Shown: piece by piece, positions 34,153-42,942 of the stretch
How the letters are laid out: every line of letters starts with the position of its first letter
Position numbering within the stretch: the stretch's first letter is position 1
Source: Thermohalobaculum sp039816045
GTDB lineage: Bacteria > Pseudomonadota > Alphaproteobacteria > Rhodobacterales > Rhodobacteraceae
Length of the DNA: 64,000 bases
Assembly (NCBI GenBank): GCA_039816045.1
Contig: JBCBYB010000016.1
Location: forward strand, 28,152 to 92,151
Direction: 5' to 3'
Position numbers and translations under genes: made by a program
Notes under the pieces: generated by a model
Told to the model about the DNA's origin: nothing
The model's database searches: none
What the model saw: only the letters and a program-made list of their open reading frames with translations

Positions 34153-35864
34153 AGGCCCGCCGCCGCGTCCCAGTCGAACAGCGTCGCGGAGCCTTGCGTC
34201 GCAGCCTGCGCCTCGGCATGGGCCTGCGGCAGGAGTTGTCCGAGAAAGAAGGCTGCCACCGGGCGTCGCTCCGGGTCTCGCAAGGCCGCGCGGGCGAGGT
34301 GGTGCGCGCCGAGGGTCAGCCCCATCATCCGCAGATAGGGGCTCGCACCGGCAAAACGATCGGACATCTCGGGTGCACTCAGCATCCAACCCGTAGTGCC
34401 CTCCGCCTTCGAGCGGGCCGAAGAGAGCGCCCTTGCCATCTCGGTCTCACCTGCCGCCGACAAAGCATCCGCCGTCTCGCCGACCTCCGCGAGCAGGGCG
34501 CGCACTGCCCTCCCACCATCGACCGAGAGTTTGCGGCCGACGAGGTCCATCGCCTGGATGCCGTTCGTGCCCTCATAGATCGCCGTCACCCTCACATCGC
34601 GCCAAAGCTGGGCGGCGCCGGTGTCCTCCACATAGCCCACCCCGCCATGGACCTGGATCCCGAGATCGGCGACCTCCATGCCGGTCTGAGTCCCGAAGGC
34701 CTTGGCGATTGGCGTCAGCGCCGCCGCACGGGCCGCGTGGTGGGCGCGCGCGTCCTCGGATCCAGCCGCTCGGGAGAGATCGATCGACAGCGCGCAGTCA
34801 TAGCAAATCGCCCGCGCCGCCCGGGTCCGGGCCACCATGGTCAGCAGCATCCGGCGCACATCCGGGTGCCCAGCGATGGTCGCCGTGCCGTCCGAAGTGC
34901 GTCCCTGGCGCCGCTCCTGGGCATAGGCGAGCGCGCGCTGGGTGGCGGCTTCGGCCACGCCCAGCCCTTCGACCCCGACACCGAGGCGCGCGTTGTTCAT
35001 CATAGTGAACATCGCCGCCATGCCGCCTTGCTCGGGCCCAACCAGCCACCCGGTGGCTCCTTCATAGGCGAGGACACAAGTCGGCGAGCCGTGCAGGCCG
35101 AGCTTCTCCTCAAGGCTCACGGTGCGGATCGCGTTGCGTTCCCCCGGGACCCCTTCCTCGTTCGGCAGGAATTTCGGAACGGCAAAGAGACTGATCCCCC
35201 GGGTTCCGGCCGGCGCCCCTGGCAGCCGGGCTAGCACCAGGTGGACGATGTTCTCCGCCAGATCGTGGTCGCCCCAAGAGATCCAGATCTTCTGCCCGGT
35301 GATCGCGTAGGTGCCATCGTCACCGGCCTCGGCACGGGTAGTCAGTGCGCCGACATCGGATCCGGCCTGGGGCTCGGAAAGGTTCATCGTGCCGGTCCAG
35401 CGGCCCTCGATCAGCGGGGGGATAAGCCGCGCGGCCAAGGCGGGTTCTGCATGGGCTTCCAGCGCTTCGATCTGGCCTTGGCTCATCAGCGGGCACAGTG
35501 ACAGCGAGAGGCATGACGAGGCCAGCATCTCGTTCACCATCACGGCATAGCTTTGGGGCAACCCCATCCCGCCATGCTCGGGACCAGCGGCGAGGCCGAC
35601 CCAGCCACCCTCCGCAATCGCGCGATAGCCGTCTGTGTAGCCGGGCGACGTGCGCACGATCCCGTTCTCGAGCCGCGTGGGAGTGCGGTCTCCGGCCTGG
35701 TTCAGCGGTGCCAGAACGTCCTCGGCCATCCGGGCGGCTTCATCCAGGATCGCGGTGCGCGTCTCGGCCCCGGCCTCCGCGAACAGCTCTGTCTCACCCA
35801 ACTGGCCCTGACCCACGCTGTCGGCACAAAAGGCCATCTCGTCAACGGGAACCCGGTACTGCAT
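34149..35864 (-). CDS. Acyl-CoA dehydrogenase (large DmdC/FadE-like family)
   Basis: A 571-residue FAD-dependent acyl-CoA dehydrogenase. It belongs to the long group with an extra C-terminal domain, beyond the 380-residue classical enzymes. The N-terminal MQYRVPVDEMAF is typical. Flavin and substrate segments are GTMNLSEPQAGSDVG and KIWISWGDHDL; the catalytic base is Glu431 in AIYEGTNGIQ. AGGAGG precedes the ATG. This group includes 3-methylmercaptopropionyl-CoA dehydrogenases of DMSP breakdown, but no other dmd genes are nearby, so I leave the substrate open. It heads an operon with the MBL hydrolase. Confidence 0.9.
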   Translation of the reverse strand: MQYRVPVDEMAFCADSVGQGQLGETELFAEAGAETRTAILDEAARMAEDVLAPLNQAGDRTPTRLENGIVRTSPGYTDGYRAIAEGGWVGLAAGPEHGGMGLPQSYAVMVNEMLASSCLSLSLCPLMSQGQIEALEAHAEPALAARLIPPLIEGRWTGTMNLSEPQAGSDVGALTTRAEAGDDGTYAITGQKIWISWGDHDLAENIVHLVLARLPGAPAGTRGISLFAVPKFLPNEEGVPGERNAIRTVSLEEKLGLHGSPTCVLAYEGATGWLVGPEQGGMAAMFTMMNNARLGVGVEGLGVAEAATQRALAYAQERRQGRTSDGTATIAGHPDVRRMLLTMVARTRAARAICYDCALSIDLSRAAGSEDARAHHAARAAALTPIAKAFGTQTGMEVADLGIQVHGGVGYVEDTGAAQLWRDVRVTAIYEGTNGIQAMDLVGRKLSVDGGRAVRALLAEVGETADALSAAGETEMARALSSARSKAEGTTGWMLSAPEMSDRFAGASPYLRMMGLTLGAHHLARAALRDPERRPVAAFFLGQLLPQAHAEAQAATQGSATLFDWDAAAGL

Positions 35865-36009
35865 GGCGCTCCTCCTGTTTGGCTCGATCTCCGCCGGTGG
35901 CGTTGATGGGCTTCCCTCCCAACCACTCTTGCGGCATTCGACGTAATGGCCGATAGCGCGCGGACCAGGCCGTTTCAAGGCGCGGTGAGGTGCGAGAGCG
36001 TTAGGGACA

Positions 36010-36990
36010 ATGGCAGACGGCACGCAAGAGACGCGCAGACTGGTGGCCGACGCCGAAGGGGTGACGGAGGCCGCAGCCCTGATCCGCAACGGCCAGCTGG
36101 TCGCTTTTCCGACAGAAACCGTCTATGGCCTAGGCGGCAATGCGCTCTCCAACGCCGCGACGACGGCAATCTTTCGTGCCAAAGGGCGGCCCGATTTCAA
36201 CCCCCTCATCGTGCATTGCGCGGACTTGGCGGCGGCTGAGGCGTTGGCAGAGATCTCGCCCCTCGCGGGTCGCTTGGCAGAAGCGCTTTGGCCTGGCCCC
36301 CTGACACTGGTGCTGCCTCGGCGGCCGGGCATTGCCCTTGCTGATCCTGTGAGTGCGGGGTTGCCCACGGTGGCTGTCCGTGTGCCGGCACATCCAACCG
36401 CGCAGGCGTTGCTCTCCCAGGCGAGTGTGCCGCTTGCTGCGCCCTCAGCAAATCCGTCGGGCGCCGTCAGCCCGACAACGGCCGATCACGTTCTGGAAGG
36501 GCTGGGGGGGCGCATCGCGGCGGTCCTCGATGCCGGTCCCTGTGTGGTGGGTCTCGAGTCCACCATCCTTGGTTTCGAGGGTGGGCGCTCGGTGCTCCTG
36601 CGACCCGGTGGCATCCCGGCGGAGGTCCTTGCGGAGATCCTGGGCGAGAACCCCGCTTCTCCAGCCACTGCGGCGGTCCAGGCGCCTGGGCAACTCGCGA
36701 GCCATTACGCGCCCGGGGCAGCGCTTCGTTTGAACGCGACCGACCTTGAACCTGGCGAGGCGTGGCTCGGTCTCGGTCCGATCCCGAACAACGCCGGGGG
36801 GCCTGTGGCCAGTCTCTCGGTGAGCGGTGATCTGGCCGAGGCCGCGTCCCGGCTCTACGCCGCGCTGCGCGGTCTCGATGCGGCACTGGGCGGCCACGGC
36901 ACGATTGCGGTCGGACCCATCCCGAACACGGGTCTGGGCGCGGCGATCAATGATCGGTTGCAGCGAGCCGCGGCACCTCGGCCCGGCTAG
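36010..36990 (+). CDS. tsaC: L-threonylcarbamoyladenylate synthase (Sua5/YrdC type)
   Basis: Makes threonylcarbamoyl-AMP for the t6A37 tRNA modification. The 326-residue protein has the YrdC domain (AFPTETVYGLGGNA near residue 38, KGRPDFNPLIVH, then the SANPSGAVSPTTADHV segment) and a C-terminal Sua5 domain with HYAPGA, so it is the long Sua5-like form. The ATG is at 36010, divergent from the acyl-CoA dehydrogenase. It overlaps the convergent cytochrome gene by four bases at its end. Confidence 0.94.
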   Translation: MADGTQETRRLVADAEGVTEAAALIRNGQLVAFPTETVYGLGGNALSNAATTAIFRAKGRPDFNPLIVHCADLAAAEALAEISPLAGRLAEALWPGPLTLVLPRRPGIALADPVSAGLPTVAVRVPAHPTAQALLSQASVPLAAPSANPSGAVSPTTADHVLEGLGGRIAAVLDAGPCVVGLESTILGFEGGRSVLLRPGGIPAEVLAEILGENPASPATAAVQAPGQLASHYAPGAALRLNATDLEPGEAWLGLGPIPNNAGGPVASLSVSGDLAEAASRLYAALRGLDAALGGHGTIAVGPIPNTGLGAAINDRLQRAAAPRPG

Positions 36991-37391
36991 CGGATCGGCG
37001 CTCCAAGATCGGCGGGCTCGACCGTGCGCGTATAGTCGATGATGATCTCGATCTGTTCGGGTGTCACCGTGATGGGATGGATCGGCGAGGGCCGGTTCTG
37101 CGGGAAGGGCGCCGTCACGCCCTCCACTTGGGTGAACGCCGGATGCGGATTGAGGGCATAAAACCCGCGCATCCGGTCCTCCCAATCTGGCCAGTTGCGG
37201 ATCACGGACAGCTTTGGCGTTGAGCCGATCCCGCCCATACGATTGCGGGGACCGATCACATGGCATCGCCCGCAATTGATATAGGTGAGCCGTTCGCCCG
37301 GTGCCCAGTCATCCGACTGCGCCGGCGTGGGTGCGGTAAGGCTCACCAACGCCGTAGCCATGAGAGCCAATGCGGCCCGAACGAGCGTCAT
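36987..37391 (-). CDS. Small periplasmic c-type cytochrome
   Basis: A 134-residue secreted protein with a signal peptide (about residues 1-26, MTLVRAALALMATALVSLTA) and one heme-binding Cys40-x-x-Cys43-His44 (CGRCH). An NRMGGIG segment follows. No obvious Met ligand is visible in the last third, so the distal ligand is uncertain. GGGAGG lies upstream of the ATG at 37391. Its partner is unknown; the neighbours are not respiratory genes. Confidence 0.85.
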   Translation of the reverse strand: MTLVRAALALMATALVSLTAPTPAQSDDWAPGERLTYINCGRCHVIGPRNRMGGIGSTPKLSVIRNWPDWEDRMRGFYALNPHPAFTQVEGVTAPFPQNRPSPIHPITVTPEQIEIIIDYTRTVEPADLGAPIR

Positions 37392-37488
37392 TTTGCGCCC
37401 TCCCCTTGCGTCTTTTTGCTTTTGGGTCAGCCTAGGAGGCAAACCGGGTCGGCACAAGCAGGCCTTTCGGATCAGGGGAGAGCGGCCG

Positions 37489-38481
37489 ATGATCGAGCCG
37501 GGACCGGAGAATTCGATCACCGATGTCGTTGGGATTGCCGTCGGGCAGGCCGAGGACCTCGGCCTTCTGACTGGCGTGACGGTGGTTCTTCCCGACCGTC
37601 CATCCGTCGCTGCCGTGGATGTTCGCGGCGGTGGGCCGGGTACGCGGGAGACGGATGCCTTGGCTGCGGGTCGCTTGGTTCAGCGGATCGACGCGCTCGT
37701 GTTCTCCGGGGGCTCTGCCTTTGGCTTGGATGCGGCGGGCGGGGTGATGGACTGGCTCCGCTCGCAAGGACGCGGCTTCGAGGTCGCGGGTCATCACGTC
37801 CCGATCGTGCCGGCCGCCATCCTCTTCGATCTCGGGTTCGGCGGTTCCAAGCAGTGGGAGACGCCGCCTTGGTTCGACCTCGGTCGCCAAGCTGCTGCGA
37901 GGGCCGGAGGGCCGGTTCGGATGGGAAATGCCGGGGCAGGGCTGGGCGCGACGGCGGGAGCGCTTAAGGGAGGCACGGGCACGGCCTCCATCCGGTTCGG
38001 CGATACCACGGTTGGAGCGCTTGCCATTGCGAACCCGATGGGATCCGTCCTGATGCCAGAGAGCCGGGTGTTCTGGGCGTGGTGGCTGGAACAGCGTCGC
38101 GAACTCGGCGGGCAGACGCCGCCGACACACCCCGCGCGCGACCTGCCAGCTCTCGGCGATTCCACCTCCAACACCACCCTCGCCGTTGTGGCGACGGATG
38201 CCGATCTCACGCGGTCCGAAGCCGAGCGCGTCGCTGTCATGGCGCAGAACGGGATCGCGCGGGCGATCCGACCGGTACACACGCCGTTCGATGGCGATGC
38301 CGTGTTCGTGCTTTCGACGGGGTCAGGCGCCAGACCGTCAGACGCCCGAGCTCTCGCCAGGATCGGAGAAGCGGCGGCCGATTGCGTGGCCCGGTCGGTG
38401 ATGCGGGGCGTCTACGAGGCGGAAGGGCTCGCCGGCGTCGCCGGATACCATGATATCCCCGAGGGAACTCCCGCGCCCTAA
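37489..38481 (+). CDS. P1-family (DmpA-type) aminopeptidase/amidohydrolase
   Basis: A 330-residue member of the DmpA/beta-aminopeptidase family, Ntn-type hydrolases that self-cleave into two chains before a Ser/Thr nucleophile. NSITDVVGIAVG and LDAAGGVMDWL are typical of the first chain. GNAGAGLGATAG follows, and SNTTLAVVATDA near residue 225 matches the processing region. The ATG at 37489 has a purine-rich site upstream. Substrates may be N-terminal beta- or D-amino acids. Confidence 0.88.
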   Translation: MIEPGPENSITDVVGIAVGQAEDLGLLTGVTVVLPDRPSVAAVDVRGGGPGTRETDALAAGRLVQRIDALVFSGGSAFGLDAAGGVMDWLRSQGRGFEVAGHHVPIVPAAILFDLGFGGSKQWETPPWFDLGRQAAARAGGPVRMGNAGAGLGATAGALKGGTGTASIRFGDTTVGALAIANPMGSVLMPESRVFWAWWLEQRRELGGQTPPTHPARDLPALGDSTSNTTLAVVATDADLTRSEAERVAVMAQNGIARAIRPVHTPFDGDAVFVLSTGSGARPSDARALARIGEAAADCVARSVMRGVYEAEGLAGVAGYHDIPEGTPAP

Positions 38482-38515
38482 TCCTCGGTTAACCTTCCTG
38501 CGCAACCCTTTTCAC

Positions 38516-40531
38516 ATGGTTGGCAGACTGGACATGGGTTTGAACGGAGAGGACCGACGGCTTTGGGGCCGGGTCCGGATGGCCATGCTTGCCACACTGC
38601 TTATGTGCGGAGCGCTGTTTGCTGCGGGGTATCTGAGCCTTGGCCAAATGGCCACGGAGCATCGGGAGAGCGCCGAGGACGTGGCACGAATGGAGCGCCT
38701 GCGGCTTCTGGCGGACAGCATGGCTGACGAGGCGGCGGCCGTGCACTCCGCGCGCGGACCCGCGCAAGCTTTCCTCGCGCGGGAGACCCTCACCAGCACG
38801 CTGGCCGAGTTTGCATCCACTGCGTCGCGCTTGTTGCAGTCGGGCGAACGAAGCGGCGACCCTGCGGTGAGGGTCATGCTCCGCGCGTCGCCAACCCATC
38901 TCGCCGACGCCTTGATCGAAGCCCATGCGCTTGCCGTCACAGCCAATGGCCGATCGCCCGGCATTGAACGCCCTGCCGCGCGCCGGGCCGCCAAGAAGCT
39001 CCAACGGCTCGTGCGACGGCGGATCGATGGGGCGCTCGAAGACTTGATCGCCCTGACCAAACGTCGTGTCGAGGCCCGGTCCCGCGACGTGCAGGCAAGC
39101 GCCAAGACGATCGCGGTCTTGGCTCTGTTGCTCTTCATCTTGCTCTGGCGGCTCTCCCTCCGCCCCTTGCTCGAGACGATGGAGAAGAGGACCGGCGCCC
39201 TGATCCAGGCGAAGGCTGATGTCGAGCGCGCGCTGCTCTTTGACGGGCTGACCGGGCTGCCCAATCGCCGAAATCTCGTGGAGCGACTAGAGCGGCTCGA
39301 TCCCGCGTCGCCGCTTGGCATCCTGCATATCGACCTCGCCGGCTTCCATGCCATCAACACAACGCTTGGTTGGGAGACCGGAGAGCGTTTGGTCCGGTAC
39401 GCAGCAGACACGCTGGTGGACCTCGTCCCTCGTACGGACGTCGTTGCCCGCGTGAACACCGATTCGTTCGTGCTTGCGATCTCCCGCGAGACCGACCCCG
39501 AGCAGCTCCACGAACTGGCGGTCGAGATTATCGAGGCGCTTGCGCAGCCCATCGCGATCCTCGGCCACAACGTCGCGCTGGAGGCGGTCATTGGCATTGC
39601 GGCCCGCCGCGGTGGTCGCGAACCGGCGGCCAAGCTGCTGGCCAATGCGGATATCGCCCGTGCACGCGCCCGCGAAGAGGGGGGGTCGATCTATTTCTCG
39701 ACCGCCATGCGGGAGCGTCTCGCAGCCCGGCGCCAAACCGCGCAAGAACTGCTGCAGGCGATCGTTCGAGGGGAGATCGAACCCTACTTCCAACCGCAGA
39801 TCGACGCCGCCACCGGCGAGATCACCGGTGTCGAAGCGCTGGTGCGGTGGAAGCATCCGCAGCGCGGTCTGCTGAACCCGCACTTCTTCCTCGACATCGC
39901 GGAGAAATCTCAGATCGGGCGGCGGATCAGCGATATCATGGTGCGCCGTTCGGTGGAGGCCCTCGCAGAGTGGCAGGCGAATGGTCTCCCGGTTCCTCGG
40001 GTTGGGATCAACTTCTCAGCACAGATCCTGCGGGATCCCGAGCTATGCGACCGGTTGAAGTTCGATCTCGACCGCGTGGGGCTGGAGCCGGCCCAGATGT
40101 CGGTCGAAGTCTTGGAGACAGCCTTCGTGCAAGGCGATGACGACCCGGTGATCATCACGGTCGGGGCGCTGGCAGAGGCCGGTTTTCACATCGATCTCGA
40201 CGACTTCGGCACCGGTCACGCCTCCCTGTCCTATCTGCGTCACCAGACCGTCTCACGGTTGAAGATTGACCGCTCCTTTGTGCGGGAACTGCATCTGCGC
40301 CCCCGTATCCGCAAAATGACCGCGGCGATGATCCAACTCGCCCAGACGCTCGAGATCGAGGCCCTCGCCGAGGGGGTCGAGACAGAGGCGGAGTGGCGGC
40401 TGCTCCACGAAATGGGGTGCAATGGGCTGCAGGGCTTCGCGATTGGCAAGCCGATGCCAGCGGCGGAGATCCCGGCCTGGGTCGCAGAGCATGAGTCCCG
40501 CCGCGCCGGGGGCCAGATCGTCGCCGCCTAG
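38516..40531 (+). CDS. Membrane-anchored GGDEF (degenerate)-EAL protein, predicted c-di-GMP phosphodiesterase
   Basis: A roughly 671-residue signalling protein. Two membrane helices (about residues 22-45 and 200-220) flank a periplasmic helical sensor region. The GGDEF-like domain has lost its signature: the active-site loop reads VNTDSFVLAI. The EAL domain keeps its key elements: GVEALVRW, INFSAQIL, DDFGTGHASL, LKIDRSFV and AEGVETEAEW. It should thus hydrolyse cyclic di-GMP, with the GGDEF part regulatory. The start is uncertain: ATG 38516 or ATG 38534, neither with a strong ribosome-binding site. Confidence 0.9.
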   Translation: MVGRLDMGLNGEDRRLWGRVRMAMLATLLMCGALFAAGYLSLGQMATEHRESAEDVARMERLRLLADSMADEAAAVHSARGPAQAFLARETLTSTLAEFASTASRLLQSGERSGDPAVRVMLRASPTHLADALIEAHALAVTANGRSPGIERPAARRAAKKLQRLVRRRIDGALEDLIALTKRRVEARSRDVQASAKTIAVLALLLFILLWRLSLRPLLETMEKRTGALIQAKADVERALLFDGLTGLPNRRNLVERLERLDPASPLGILHIDLAGFHAINTTLGWETGERLVRYAADTLVDLVPRTDVVARVNTDSFVLAISRETDPEQLHELAVEIIEALAQPIAILGHNVALEAVIGIAARRGGREPAAKLLANADIARARAREEGGSIYFSTAMRERLAARRQTAQELLQAIVRGEIEPYFQPQIDAATGEITGVEALVRWKHPQRGLLNPHFFLDIAEKSQIGRRISDIMVRRSVEALAEWQANGLPVPRVGINFSAQILRDPELCDRLKFDLDRVGLEPAQMSVEVLETAFVQGDDDPVIITVGALAEAGFHIDLDDFGTGHASLSYLRHQTVSRLKIDRSFVRELHLRPRIRKMTAAMIQLAQTLEIEALAEGVETEAEWRLLHEMGCNGLQGFAIGKPMPAAEIPAWVAEHESRRAGGQIVAA

Positions 40532-40893
40532 TCGCGCTCGATCGCACTGTTGCTAAGCAGCGCGCCGCTTTCTACGTCATAGGCGTGCAAGCGTTCGCGC
40601 CCGTCGGCCAAACGCAGCATAATCAGCACCTCGCCGCCCGCGCGCCCGAGCCCTTGAACCTCCGCTCCTGCGGGCAGTGCAAAGCGCTCCGCCGTGATCG
40701 GGATCAGCTTCGGCGCCGTCGGCGAGAGCCCCCCGAGGCGGATGACAAGCACCGCGGCCACCGATAGGATGCCGACAATCAGCGCGACCATCAGCGTGCT
40801 GACCAAGAGCCGCAACCGGCGCAGCGCCGGCGGCTCCGGCAAATCCTCGGGGTCGCGCCCCGATGGCTCCATCCCCGCGGGAGGCTGAGACAT
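40528..40893 (-). CDS. DUF6476-family small membrane protein
   Basis: A 121-residue protein with a Pro/Glu-rich cytosolic N-terminus, one membrane helix (about 30-51, LVSTLMVALIVGILSVAAVL) and a periplasmic tail. It matches a family I know beside rluA-rpoH genes in Rhodobacterales. Its ATG (40891-40893) overlaps the ATG of the divergent pseudouridine synthase gene within CATG. Its ribosome-binding site (GGGAG) lies inside the other gene. Its 3' end overlaps the phosphodiesterase gene by four bases. Confidence 0.78.
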   Translation of the reverse strand: MSQPPAGMEPSGRDPEDLPEPPALRRLRLLVSTLMVALIVGILSVAAVLVIRLGGLSPTAPKLIPITAERFALPAGAEVQGLGRAGGEVLIMLRLADGRERLHAYDVESGALLSNSAIERD

Positions 40894-41977
40894 GACACCC
40901 ACTCCCATCCCCGACCCGGATGAGGAGACAGGGCTGCATTTCTCCATTCCATCCGAGCTGGCCGGACAGCGTCTCGACCGCGCTCTGGCGATCCTCGCGG
41001 CCCAGGAGCCGGGCGGCCCGTCGCGCTCACGTATCGCCCAGGCGATCGCCGACAATGCCGTGACCGACCCGAGCGGCAGCGTGGTGACGGACGCCAAGCG
41101 CAAAGTCAAGGCGGGCGAGAGTTTTGTGCTCGTGCTTCCGGCTCCGGCTCCGGCCACGCCGCAGCCCGAGGCGATCCCGCTCTCTGTCCTCTTTGAGGAC
41201 AGCGACCTGATCGTGGTCGATAAGCCGGCGGGCATGGTGGTCCACCCGGCTCCGGGGGCGGAGACCGGAACGCTGGTGAATGCGCTGCTTGCCCATTGCG
41301 GGGACAGCCTGACCGGAATTGGCGCTGAGCGGCGCCCAGGGATCGTCCACCGGATCGACAAGGACACCTCCGGCATCCTGGTGGTTGCCAAAACGCAGGC
41401 CGCCCATGCGGGGCTCTCGGCCCAGTTTGCCGCCCACACTGCGGAGCGGCTGTACCTCGCGCTGGCCTGGAGTGCACCCGACCGCGCCGACCCACGCCTT
41501 GCTGGGCTCCCAGGGGTGAGCTTTGAGCCGGGAGCGACAGTCCGCATCGAAACGGACCTTGCGCGCCACCCGACCGATCGAAAGCGCATGGCTGTTGCAC
41601 GCCAGGGCCAGGGCCGTCACGCGGTCACCCGCATCCGCCGGCTGGAGCGCTTCGGGCCCGCCGAGCGACCGCTTGCGAGCCTTCTCGAATGCCAATTGGA
41701 GACCGGACGCACCCACCAGATCCGGGTCCACGCAACCCATATTGGCCATGGCCTGATCGGCGATCCCGTCTATGGCGGGCGCCGTGCCTTGCCTGCCCGC
41801 ACAGATCCGGAACTCGCCGAAGCGCTCGCGGCCTTTCCGCGCCAGGCGCTGCACGCGGCGCATCTCGGCTTCCGACACCCTGTATCGGGTGAGGACCTTG
41901 CCTTCGAGACCCCTCTTCCGCCCGATATGGATCATCTTCTCGACATATTGCGCCGGAAAGCTTCGATCTTACGTTAG
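40892..41977 (+). CDS. RluA-family 23S rRNA pseudouridine synthase
   Basis: A 361-residue pseudouridine synthase with an N-terminal S4-like RNA-binding region (QRLDRALA, ARSR..IAQAIADNAVT) and the RluA catalytic domain. The catalytic Asp156 sits in VHRIDKDTSGILV. ETGRTHQIRVH is the conserved substrate motif. GGGAGG lies eight bases before the ATG. The length and S4 domain favour RluD (23S U1911/1915/1917) over RluA or RluC. It is followed 54 bases later by rpoH. Confidence 0.9.
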   Translation: MTPTPIPDPDEETGLHFSIPSELAGQRLDRALAILAAQEPGGPSRSRIAQAIADNAVTDPSGSVVTDAKRKVKAGESFVLVLPAPAPATPQPEAIPLSVLFEDSDLIVVDKPAGMVVHPAPGAETGTLVNALLAHCGDSLTGIGAERRPGIVHRIDKDTSGILVVAKTQAAHAGLSAQFAAHTAERLYLALAWSAPDRADPRLAGLPGVSFEPGATVRIETDLARHPTDRKRMAVARQGQGRHAVTRIRRLERFGPAERPLASLLECQLETGRTHQIRVHATHIGHGLIGDPVYGGRRALPARTDPELAEALAAFPRQALHAAHLGFRHPVSGEDLAFETPLPPDMDHLLDILRRKASILR

Positions 41978-42031
41978 ACTGCCAGCGGGCGCGTACCAGC
42001 GACGCCTGCCGCGTAGGAGAGGACAGACCGC

Positions 42032-42934
42032 ATGTCGAACAATTACTCGTCGCTGCCAGCGCCGTCCCCGGAACAGGGTCTCAGCCGGTATCTCACCGAG
42101 ATCCGCAAGTTTCCGATGCTGGAGCCGGAGACGGAGTACATGCTGGCCAAGGCATGGACCGAACGCGGCGACCGCGACAGCGCTCACAAGCTGGTCACCT
42201 CGCATCTTCGCCTCGCCGCCAAGATCGCGATGGGCTACCGCGGCTATGGCCTGCCGACGGCCGAGGTGATCTCGGAGGCCAATGTCGGGCTGATGCAGGC
42301 GGTCAAGCGCTTCGATCCCGAAAAGGGCTTCCGTCTCGCGACCTATGCCATGTGGTGGATCCGGGCGAGCATCCAGGAATACATCCTGCGGTCGTGGTCC
42401 ATGGTGAAGCTCGGCACGACCTCGGCGCAGAAGAAGCTGTTCTTCAACCTGCGCAAGGCCAAGGGCAAAATTGGCGCGCTGGAGGAGGGGGATCTCCGCC
42501 CCGAGCACGTCGCCAAGATCGCCCACGACCTTGGGGTGAACGAGGAGGAGGTGGTCAACATGAACCGCCGCCTCTCGGCCGGGGGCGACAGCTCGCTGAA
42601 CGCGCCGCTCAAGGGCGACAGCGAGGGCACCAGCGAATGGCAGGACTGGTTGGCCGATGACGATGCCGACCAGGCGATGGCCTATGCCGAGAGCCAGGAA
42701 CTCGAGGCGCGCCACGAATTGCTCGTCGAGGCGATGGAGGGGCTGAACGACCGGGAGAAGCATATCCTCACAGAACGGCGCCTGCGCGAGGATCCGGTGA
42801 CGCTGGAGGAGCTCAGCCAGGAGTACAAAGTCAGCCGTGAGCGCATTCGCCAGATCGAGGTGCGCGCCTTCGAAAAGCTTCAAAAGAAGATGCGGGAACT
42901 GGCCTCGGCCAAGGGGATGCTGGTGCGGAGCTGA
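42032..42934 (+). CDS. rpoH: Heat-shock RNA polymerase sigma factor sigma-32
   Basis: A 300-residue alternative sigma factor. Region 1.2/2.1 is at LSRYLTEIRKFPMLEPETEY, region 2 at LATYAMWWIRASIQEYILRSWSMVK, the RpoH box at QKKLFFNLR, and region 4.2 at ERIRQIEVRAFEKLQKKM. It lies downstream of an RluA-type synthase, as in other Rhodobacterales. Many such genomes carry two rpoH genes; which paralogue this is cannot be said from the window. Confidence 0.97.
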   Translation: MSNNYSSLPAPSPEQGLSRYLTEIRKFPMLEPETEYMLAKAWTERGDRDSAHKLVTSHLRLAAKIAMGYRGYGLPTAEVISEANVGLMQAVKRFDPEKGFRLATYAMWWIRASIQEYILRSWSMVKLGTTSAQKKLFFNLRKAKGKIGALEEGDLRPEHVAKIAHDLGVNEEEVVNMNRRLSAGGDSSLNAPLKGDSEGTSEWQDWLADDDADQAMAYAESQELEARHELLVEAMEGLNDREKHILTERRLREDPVTLEELSQEYKVSRERIRQIEVRAFEKLQKKMRELASAKGMLVRS

Positions 42935-42942
42935 GGCTCAGC
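42930..42942. repeat. Palindrome over two convergent stop codons
   Basis: GCTGAG-G-CTCAGC is a perfect six-base-arm palindrome. It contains the rpoH TGA (42932-42934) and the opposing stop of the DsbD-domain gene (42938-42940). With only 13 bases and no T-run it is a weak terminator at best. Confidence 0.5.

Noticed and set aside
34149..35864. Naming the acyl-CoA dehydrogenase dmdC
   Set aside because: The family fits, but no dmdB or dmdD neighbour is present and substrate specificity is not visible.
41930..42031. A heat-shock-type promoter before rpoH
   Set aside because: No pair of elements with acceptable spacing could be found by eye.
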